Of a DNA stretch of 11,116 nt, positions 5,644-11,116 are shown in pieces (position 1 is the first letter of the stretch; each line of letters starts with the position of its first letter). Location: assembly GCA_003241685.1 (NCBI GenBank), contig QFPJ01000063.1, forward strand, positions 1-11,116. The letters are read 5' to 3'. This DNA comes from Sphingopyxis macrogoltabida (GTDB lineage: Bacteria > Pseudomonadota > Alphaproteobacteria > Sphingomonadales > Sphingomonadaceae). Below the pieces are notes generated by a model. The model made no database searches, had not been told where the DNA came from, and saw only the letters and a program-made list of their open reading frames with translations. The position numbers were made by a program, and so were the translations under genes.

Positions 5644-6677
5644 ACGAGATGACCACCATCGCGCGCCCGACGACGCTGAAGGATTGGGAAACCGATCAGG
5701 AAGTCCGCTGGTGCCCCGGATGCGGCGACTATGCGATTTTGAAGGCGGTGCAGCGCACCATGCCCGACATCGGCACCGCGCCCGAGAATACCGTGTTCAT
5801 CAGCGGCATCGGCTGCTCGTCGCGCTTTCCCTATTATATGGAAACCTATGGCTTCCATACGATCCACGGCCGCGCGCCGGCGTTCGCGACGGGATTGAAG
5901 CTCGCCAATCCGAACCTCGACATCTGGATCGTCACGGGCGACGGCGACGGGCTGTCGATCGGCGGCAACCACACGATGCACCTGATCCGCCGCAATCTCG
6001 ATTGCCAGATCATGCTGTTCAACAACGAGATTTACGGGCTGACCAAGGGGCAATATTCGCCGACCAGCCGCGTCGGCACCAACAGCCCGTCGACCCCCTA
6101 TGGCTCGGTCGACCGGCCGGCGCAGCCCGCGGCCTTTGCGCTGGGGGCCGGCGCGCGCTTCGTCGCGCGCGGCTTCGACGTGTCGAAGGAATTGCCCAAT
6201 GTGCTGAAGGCGGCGCATGCCCACAAGGGCGCGGCGTTCATCGAGATTTTCCAGAACTGCATCGTCTATAACAAGGATGTGTTCCAGGATTTCGCCGCGC
6301 CGAAGGGGGCGGAGGACCGCCAGCTCTGGCTTCAGAACAGCGAACCGATGCTGTTTGCGAAGGGGGCCAAGGGCATCGCGCTCGATACCGACGCGCTGAT
6401 GCTGAAAGTCGTCGACGTCGTCGATGGCGACTGGCAGGGGGCGGGCGTGATCGTCCATGACGTCACCAACCGCAGCGTCGCGCACATGCTGGTCGAAATG
6501 CGCTTCGGCGAATTCCCGATGGCGCTCGGCGTCCTCTATGACGACCCGCGCCCGACGTTCGAGGGCGATGTGGTGCGCCAGAATGCCGCGGCGCGCGAAG
6601 GCAAGACCGCCGACCTGCAAGGCCTGCTGAAGAAAGGGCAGACCTGGACGGTGACGGCGGAGGGCCCCGAACTCTGA
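5640..6677 (+). CDS. korB: 2-oxoacid (2-oxoglutarate):ferredoxin oxidoreductase, beta subunit
   Basis: KorB is the thiamine-diphosphate subunit that decarboxylates the 2-oxoacid and carries the [4Fe-4S] cluster. The 345-residue chain has WCPGCGD at 24-30 and GIGCSS at 56-61; C25, C28, C59 and C207 match the four cluster cysteines of the family. The thiamine diphosphate/metal motif is GDGDGLSIGGNH at 100-111, followed by NNEIYGLTKGQYSPTS at 128-143. Length is normal. The ATG at 5640 has AGGA 8 nt upstream and overlaps the stop of the preceding small ORF. It is separated from korA by 148 bp filled mostly by the palindromic element. The chain is complete and intact. 2-Oxoglutarate is the likeliest substrate; pyruvate or another 2-oxoacid cannot be excluded by eye. 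Confidence 0.94.
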   Translation: MNEMTTIARPTTLKDWETDQEVRWCPGCGDYAILKAVQRTMPDIGTAPENTVFISGIGCSSRFPYYMETYGFHTIHGRAPAFATGLKLANPNLDIWIVTGDGDGLSIGGNHTMHLIRRNLDCQIMLFNNEIYGLTKGQYSPTSRVGTNSPSTPYGSVDRPAQPAAFALGAGARFVARGFDVSKELPNVLKAAHAHKGAAFIEIFQNCIVYNKDVFQDFAAPKGAEDRQLWLQNSEPMLFAKGAKGIALDTDALMLKVVDVVDGDWQGAGVIVHDVTNRSVAHMLVEMRFGEFPMALGVLYDDPRPTFEGDVVRQNAAAREGKTADLQGLLKKGQTWTVTAEGPEL

Positions 6678-6681
6678 CGCC

Positions 6682-6712
6682 TTGCCAAAGACTTGGCGCT
6701 CGGGTTTATAGT
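6682..6712 (+). promoter_or_regulatory. candidate sigma-70 promoter giving a leaderless mRNA
   Basis: TTGCCA (6682-6687, 5 of 6) and TATAGT (6707-6712, 5 of 6) are 19 bp apart, slightly long. Only 5 bases separate the -10 from the ATG at 6718, so transcription would begin at or next to the A of the start codon. No Shine-Dalgarno precedes that ATG, which agrees with leaderless translation. The -35 overlaps a small palindrome, GCCAA-AGAC-TTGGC (6684-6697). Confidence 0.45.
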
Positions 6713-6717
6713 CCGAT

Positions 6718-7671
6718 ATGGACAATCTGACCCACAGCCTTGTCGGTGCCGTCATCGGCCAGCTGGGCCTCAAGAAGAAGACCGGGCTGGCGATGCCCAC
6801 GCTGATCATCGCCGCCAACCTGCCCGATATCGACGCGGGCTGTGCGATCTATGGTCTGGAATCGTTGTCGATGCGGCGCGGGATTACCCATGGGCCGATC
6901 GCGCTGATCCTGTTGCCGATCATCCTGTGGGCGGCGATGCTGGCCTTCGACCGCTGGCAGGCGCGACGCGGCAAGCGGCCCGCGTCGCGCCTGCCGATCC
7001 ATCGCGGCTGGCTGCTCGCGCTCGCCTATATCGGGTTTCTCAGCCACCCCGCGCTGGACTGGCTCAACAATTATGGCGTGCGCCTGCTCGAACCTTTCAG
7101 TTCGCGGTGGTTTTACGGCGACAGCATCTTCATCATCGATCCGTGGATCTGGATCGCGCTGGGCGTGGCCCTGTGGGTGTCGCTGGCGCGCGAGCGGCGC
7201 GGCGCGGCGAGCTGGCGGCGTCCGGCATGGATCGGATTTACCGCGGTCTGCGCCTATATACTGGGCAACGGCGTGCTGACCGGGATGGCCGAACGGCGCG
7301 GCAGCGACGCGCTGGCTGCGGCGGGGCACCGGGGCGCGCTGGTCGTCGCCAGCCCGCCGCCGCTGATCTTCTGGGAGCGCGACCTGTTCTGGCGGACGCC
7401 GCGGCTTTACGGGTCCGGCCATTATGCGGCGGGCAGGCTGGTGCTGGACACCCAAGGCGCGCCGACGGGCATGGGCGATCCGCGAATCGCCCTATGGGCC
7501 CGGGGCGATCCCGCGGCGCGCGCTTTCCTCTTCTGGTCGCGCATGCCGATCGCGGAGCCGGTCAGCGACGAAATCCGCCTGCGCGATCAGCGCTTCACCG
7601 ACCCGCGGCTGGGCGACCGGATGTCGCTGTGGCTGCAGGCGCCCGACACGGCGAGCCATCCGCCCGAATGA
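6718..7671 (+). CDS. YdjM-family inner-membrane protein (DUF457, predicted metal-dependent hydrolase)
   Basis: The 317-residue protein starts MDNLTHSLVGAVIG and carries the pattern of the YdjM/DUF457 family: H6, PDID at 36-39, RRGITHG at 53-59, SHPALDWLNNYG at 109-120 and GDSIFIIDPWIW at 134-145. The conserved histidines and aspartates suggest a metal site at the membrane; the reaction is unknown. Hydrophobic segments lie near residues 60-78, 97-112, 137-156 and 170-186. The C-terminal ~120 residues are soluble. In Escherichia coli ydjM is a LexA-controlled gene of unknown role. Here the stop overlaps the photolyase start (ATGA), tying it to DNA repair by position. No alphaproteobacterial SOS box (GTTC-N7-GTTC) is visible upstream. 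The start lacks a ribosome site and fits a leaderless transcript. Confidence 0.85.
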   Translation: MDNLTHSLVGAVIGQLGLKKKTGLAMPTLIIAANLPDIDAGCAIYGLESLSMRRGITHGPIALILLPIILWAAMLAFDRWQARRGKRPASRLPIHRGWLLALAYIGFLSHPALDWLNNYGVRLLEPFSSRWFYGDSIFIIDPWIWIALGVALWVSLARERRGAASWRRPAWIGFTAVCAYILGNGVLTGMAERRGSDALAAAGHRGALVVASPPPLIFWERDLFWRTPRLYGSGHYAAGRLVLDTQGAPTGMGDPRIALWARGDPAARAFLFWSRMPIAEPVSDEIRLRDQRFTDPRLGDRMSLWLQAPDTASHPPE

Positions 7672-9050
7672 CGGCGCCGTCGATCGTCTGGTTCCGCCGC
7701 GATCTGCGCCTGTCCGATCAGGCGGCGCTGGCGGCGGCAGCGGCGGCGGGGCCGGTCGTTCCGGTCTTCGTCCTCGACGATGAATCCCCCCGGCAGCGGG
7801 CGATGGGAGCGGCATCGCGCTGGTGGCTGCATCACAGTCTGGAAAGGCTTGACTCGGCGCTGCGCGAAAAGGGATCGCGCCTGATCCTGCGATGCGGCAA
7901 GAGCGACGAGCAACTTGCAGCAATCGCGGAAGAAATCGGCGCGGCGCGCGTCCATTGCCTGCGCCATTACGAGCCATGGTGGCGCAATGCGGAGCGCGCG
8001 GTGGCGAAACGGCTCGACCTCGTCCGGCACGACGGCAATTATCTGGCGCCGCCCGGCGCGATCACGACGGGCGGCGGCAGTCCCTACAAGATCTACACCC
8101 CCTTCTGGCGCGCGCTGAAGGACAGGATGCCGCCGAGCGCACCGGCGAACCGTCCGCGCGACATCGCGGCGCCGGGGGCGTGGCCGGCGTCGGACATGCT
8201 CGCGGATTGGCGGCTGCTGCCGACCAGTCCCGATTGGGCGGCGGGTTTCGCTCCGGTGTGGACCCCGGGCGAAGAAGGCGCCCGCAGGCGCGTCGCCGAT
8301 TTTGTCGACGAGGCGGCCGATTACGACCGCCGCCGCAACCTGCCGTCGGAGGAAGGCAGTTCGCGCCTGTCGCCGCACCTGCATTTCGGCGAGCTATCGC
8401 CCGCCTATGTCTGGCACCGGGTGGCCGATGCGGGCGGATCGGTCGATATGTTCCTCGGTGAAGTCGGTTGGCGCGACTATGCACAGAATATCATCCTGCA
8501 ATTTCCGGACTATGGCAGCCGCAGCGCGCGCGCCGCCTTCGATCATTTTCCGTGGCGCAGCGGCCCCGGCGCGGATGCCGATTTCCGGGCGTGGACGCGC
8601 GGGCGAACGGGGTATCCGATCGTCGATGCCGGGATGCGCCAGCTGTGGACGACCGGCTGGATGCACAACCGGGTGCGGATGATCGCCGCCAGTTTCCTGA
8701 TCAAGCATCTGCTGATCGACTGGCGGCGCGGCGAACGATGGTTCTGGGACACGCTGGTCGATGCCGATTATGGCAACAACAGCGTCAATTGGCAGTGGGT
8801 CGCGGGAACCGGCGTCGACAGCAACATGTTCCCGCGCATCATGGCGCCGCTGACCCAGTCGGAAAAATTCGATGCCGCCGCCTATATCCGCCAATGGGTG
8901 CCCGAACTGGCGCGACTCGACGATGCGGCGATTCACGATCCCGATGCGTCCGGACGGCGCCCGGCCGGCTATCCCGAAAAGCGGATCGGGCACCGCGAAG
9001 CACGCGAACGCGCGCTGGGCGCCTATGCCGTCATGAAGTCACGCGACTAG
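7668..9050 (+). CDS. phrB: deoxyribodipyrimidine photolyase (class I type)
   Basis: The 460-residue enzyme uses blue light and FADH- to split cyclobutane pyrimidine dimers. The N-terminal alpha/beta antenna domain begins IVWFRRDLRLSDQ. The FAD-binding helical domain includes RLSPHLHFGELSP at 233-245, GYPIVDAGMRQL at 315-326 and WMHNRVRM at 331-338, with N334 equivalent to Escherichia coli N341. The electron-transfer tryptophans are kept: W296, W352 and W375 match W306, W359 and W382 by hand alignment. WQWVAGTG at 375-382 and TQSEKFD at 396-402 also fit. Start at 7668 overlaps the membrane-protein stop (ATGA) with no strong ribosome site, so translation is probably coupled. It is complete. A cryptochrome role cannot be excluded, but the conserved residues favour repair. 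Confidence 0.94.
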   Translation: MTAPSIVWFRRDLRLSDQAALAAAAAAGPVVPVFVLDDESPRQRAMGAASRWWLHHSLERLDSALREKGSRLILRCGKSDEQLAAIAEEIGAARVHCLRHYEPWWRNAERAVAKRLDLVRHDGNYLAPPGAITTGGGSPYKIYTPFWRALKDRMPPSAPANRPRDIAAPGAWPASDMLADWRLLPTSPDWAAGFAPVWTPGEEGARRRVADFVDEAADYDRRRNLPSEEGSSRLSPHLHFGELSPAYVWHRVADAGGSVDMFLGEVGWRDYAQNIILQFPDYGSRSARAAFDHFPWRSGPGADADFRAWTRGRTGYPIVDAGMRQLWTTGWMHNRVRMIAASFLIKHLLIDWRRGERWFWDTLVDADYGNNSVNWQWVAGTGVDSNMFPRIMAPLTQSEKFDAAAYIRQWVPELARLDDAAIHDPDASGRRPAGYPEKRIGHREARERALGAYAVMKSRD

Positions 9051-9089
9051 AGATTGTCAGGCGCGCCGCTTTGCGGCAGGACGGCGCGT

Positions 9090-10373
9090 ATGAACACCCA
9101 TGTCAGGAGAGGGCGAGGCAAGGGGCTGTTGCAGGCCGACCATGCCTTTCGTTCGGGCGGTCTTTTCGCCCGCGTGATGGCGCGCGCGCCGTCCTCCTTC
9201 TTTCATCGTCAACTCGACCGGATCGACGCGGGACTCGATTTCGGGACGCTGGAGGGGCATTTGCCCGACGGCACGGTGCGCGTTCTGGGCGGGCGCGGCC
9301 CCGGCCCGCTGGCCGTGGTCCATCTGCACGGCTGGTCGGCGCTCGTGCGGCTCGCGCTGTCGGGGTCGGTCGGCTGGTATCGCGCCTGGGACAAGGGCGA
9401 ATGGTCCTCGCCCGATCCGGTGCCGCTGTTCGACCTGTTCATGCGCAATGCCGAGGCGCTGGGCGGCGCGGCGCGATCGCGAGGGCCGTGGCGCCTGTTC
9501 CACCGGGCGGCGCATTATCTGAACCGCAACAGCCGCGCCGGCGCGCGGCGCAACATCCTGGCCCATTATGATCTGGGCAATGATTTCTATCGCCCCTGGC
9601 TCGATAAGGGACTGAATTATTCCAGCGCCCTGTTCGACGATCCGTCGCAGTCGCTGGAGGAGGCGCAGGTCGAAAAGCTCGACGCGATCCTCGACCGGCT
9701 CGACCTGCGTTCGGGCAGCCGGCTGCTCGAGATCGGCTGCGGCTGGGGCGCGCTCGCCGAACGCGCGGTGGAACGACACGACGTGCTCTATACCGGCATC
9801 ACCCTGTCGCCGGCGCAGGCGGAGGTCGCCGACGCGCGGCTGGCCGCCATCGACCTGTCGGGGCGGTCGCGGATCGAGCTATGCGATTATCGCGATGCGA
9901 AGGGCCCCTATGACGCCATCGCCAGCGTCGAGATGGTCGAGGCGGTGGGGCAGGCCTATTGGCCCGCCTATCTGGACGCGATCGCGCGGTTGCTCCGTCC
10001 CGGCGGCTGTGCGGCGATCCAGTATATCGCGATCGATGACGCGCTGTTCGAACGCTATGCGGCGAGCAGCGACTTCATCCAGGCCTATATCTTCCCCGGC
10101 GGCTGCCTGATGTCGGAAAGCCGCTTCCGCGCGCTGGCGGAGGCGCGTGGGCTGGTGTGGCGCAACGTCCATCGCTTTGGCGCCGACTATGCCGAAACGC
10201 TGCGGCAGTGGCGCGAGCGTTTCGATCTGGCGGTCGCGGAAAATCGGCTGCCGCCCGGTTTCGACGACCGCTTCGTCCGCCTGTGGCGCTATTATCTGCA
10301 ATATTGCGAGGGCGGTTTTCGCGGCGGCGGTATCGACGTCGCGCAGGTTACGCTGGAAAAACCGGCGAACTGA
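9090..10373 (+). CDS. cfa: cyclopropane-fatty-acyl-phospholipid synthase family methyltransferase
   Basis: Family members use S-adenosylmethionine to add a methylene or methyl group to double bonds of membrane phospholipid acyl chains. The 427-residue chain has an N-terminal lipid-binding region and a methyltransferase domain with HYDLGNDFY at 159-167, LEIGCGWG at 213-220, VEMVEAVG at 280-287, YIFPGGCLMS at 333-342 and FGADYAETL at 363-371. Compared by hand with Escherichia coli Cfa, E239 and Y317 are kept (E284, Y367). C139 is replaced by S179 and H266 by Q311. It may therefore be a Cfa-like paralogue with a different product, such as a methylated or furan-fatty-acid precursor. ATG 9090 has AGGA 8 nt upstream and is preferred to a TTG at 9054. 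It lies 39 bp after phrB and 11 bp before the next gene, so all are probably one operon. Confidence 0.88.
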   Translation: MNTHVRRGRGKGLLQADHAFRSGGLFARVMARAPSSFFHRQLDRIDAGLDFGTLEGHLPDGTVRVLGGRGPGPLAVVHLHGWSALVRLALSGSVGWYRAWDKGEWSSPDPVPLFDLFMRNAEALGGAARSRGPWRLFHRAAHYLNRNSRAGARRNILAHYDLGNDFYRPWLDKGLNYSSALFDDPSQSLEEAQVEKLDAILDRLDLRSGSRLLEIGCGWGALAERAVERHDVLYTGITLSPAQAEVADARLAAIDLSGRSRIELCDYRDAKGPYDAIASVEMVEAVGQAYWPAYLDAIARLLRPGGCAAIQYIAIDDALFERYAASSDFIQAYIFPGGCLMSESRFRALAEARGLVWRNVHRFGADYAETLRQWRERFDLAVAENRLPPGFDDRFVRLWRYYLQYCEGGFRGGGIDVAQVTLEKPAN

Positions 10374-10384
10374 GAGAGGGAGAG

Positions 10385-11116
10385 ATGAGGATGCGACGAT
10401 GGATGATGGCGGCGCTGCTGTGCACGGCGGCCGCGGGATGCGCGGACCCCGGCTCGACCCAGCCGCAAACCCAGACCCCGGCGCAAGCCGACGACACCAT
10501 GCCGAAGGATCAGAATGTGCTGTTCTGGAGCCAGGATCAACGCGACGCCGCCTTTCGCACCATGGAAACCGTTCCCAAGGTGGTGGTCAACACGGTTCCG
10601 GCGGGCGGCCCCGTCTATCCGCTGCCGCAGGGCAGGCCGATCGACATCGGCGCCGATGTCGATGCCTATATGGCGCGGCAGCGGAATGCCGGGCTGATCA
10701 TCGTTCAGGACGGCAAGGTGCGGCTGGAGAAATATGCGCTGGATTATGGCGCGGCGGGGCGCTGGACGAGCTTTTCGGTCGCCAAAAGCTTTACCTCGAC
10801 GCTCGTCGGCGCGGCGGTCAAGGACGGTTATATCAAAAGTCTGGATGACAAGGTGACCGCCTATATTCCCGGCCTGAAAGGGTCGGCCTATGACGACGTC
10901 ACCGTGCGGCAGTTGCTGACGATGACATCCGGGGTCGCCTGGAACGAGGATTATACCGATCCCAAATCCGACGTCGCGCTGTTCAACCTCCAGAAACCCG
11001 TCGCGGGCGAGGATATAACGGTCAGCTATATGAAGGGCTTGCGGCGCGAAGTGTCCGCGGGTTCGAAGTGGGTGTACAAGACCGGCGAGACCAATCTGAT
11101 CGGCGTCCTGGTGTCG
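10385..11116 (+). CDS. serine beta-lactamase-fold lipoprotein (class C-like esterase/penicillin-binding family), 3' end missing
   Basis: The frame is open to the right edge, giving 244 residues. The start MRMRRWMMAALLCTAAAGC is a lipoprotein signal with lipobox AAGC and C19 as the lipidated residue, followed by a Gln/Pro/Thr-rich linker. The protein should be anchored to a membrane and face the periplasm. The beta-lactamase domain starts near residue 85. The nucleophile motif is S131-V-A-K134 in SFSVAKSF, with LLTMTSG at 177-183. The second motif is Y231-K-T rather than the usual Y-x-N. Such proteins are often esterases, amidases or D-aminopeptidases, and resistance should not be assumed. The purine-rich AGAGGGAGAG serves ATG 10385 or the in-frame ATG 10391, which has better spacing. 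It follows cfa by 11 bp. Confidence 0.85.
   Translation, partial: MRMRRWMMAALLCTAAAGCADPGSTQPQTQTPAQADDTMPKDQNVLFWSQDQRDAAFRTMETVPKVVVNTVPAGGPVYPLPQGRPIDIGADVDAYMARQRNAGLIIVQDGKVRLEKYALDYGAAGRWTSFSVAKSFTSTLVGAAVKDGYIKSLDDKVTAYIPGLKGSAYDDVTVRQLLTMTSGVAWNEDYTDPKSDVALFNLQKPVAGEDITVSYMKGLRREVSAGSKWVYKTGETNLIGVLVS

Noticed and set aside
6683..6698. GCCAA-AGAC-TTGGC hairpin after korB as an intrinsic terminator
   Set aside because: The stem is short and only TTT follows several bases later; it is better noted as a palindrome overlapping a candidate -35.
6693..7667. Possible long fusion protein continuing upstream of photolyase in the same frame
   Set aside because: The upstream 325 codons are a shadow of the YdjM-like gene in another frame; the photolyase fold starts exactly at the ATG at 7668.
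9054..9089. TTG start for cfa at 9054
   Set aside because: ATG 9090 has a proper AGGA site at 8 nt, and the extra 12 residues show no conservation.

Overview
This is a GC-rich window with the gene content and codon style of an aerobic alphaproteobacterium. It looks most like a sphingomonad (Sphingopyxis/Sphingomonas type). That placement is an inference from the fused KorA, the KorB type, the RppH and UdgB sequences and a CCCCCGCGAAGGCGGGGG-type palindromic repeat. No 16S gene or other decisive marker is present. Most genes are recognisable housekeeping or stress genes. There is no phage, insertion sequence or CRISPR array, and no gene-free stretch longer than 300 bases.

Left part (1-3427). 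The minus strand carries the start of an acyl-CoA dehydrogenase that runs off the left edge. It is preceded by a 26-codon leader ORF that overlaps its start by ATGA and by a MerR/LiuR-like palindrome. Next come tRNA-Lys(UUU) and folK (folate synthesis). Divergent from folK is a family 5 (UdgB-like) iron-sulfur uracil-DNA glycosylase, whose 3' end overlaps the convergent rppH (mRNA 5'-pyrophosphohydrolase). rppH is the second gene of a two-gene unit behind an HSL-family esterase, again with an ATGA overlap.

Right part (3614-11116) is all plus strand. korA and korB encode a 2-oxoacid (probably 2-oxoglutarate):ferredoxin oxidoreductase. Between them lies a 107-bp palindromic element with 31-bp inverted arms. 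The element sits inside an unbroken 51-codon ORF that has a strong Shine-Dalgarno sequence, starts at ATGA on the korA stop and ends at ATGA on the korB start. This is the most unusual structure in the window.

Then follows a likely operon: a YdjM-type inner-membrane protein (possibly read from a leaderless mRNA), a class I DNA photolyase (ATGA overlap), a cyclopropane-fatty-acid-synthase-like methyltransferase with altered active-site residues, and a serine beta-lactamase-fold lipoprotein cut by the right edge. Photolyase plus Cfa-type methyltransferase suggests light or singlet-oxygen defence of DNA and membrane; this is inferred from content and order only.

No wholly new multi-gene system can be claimed. 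The candidates for novelty are small: two short coupled ORFs, a possibly domesticated palindromic repeat, a leaderless promoter and a divergent Cfa paralogue.
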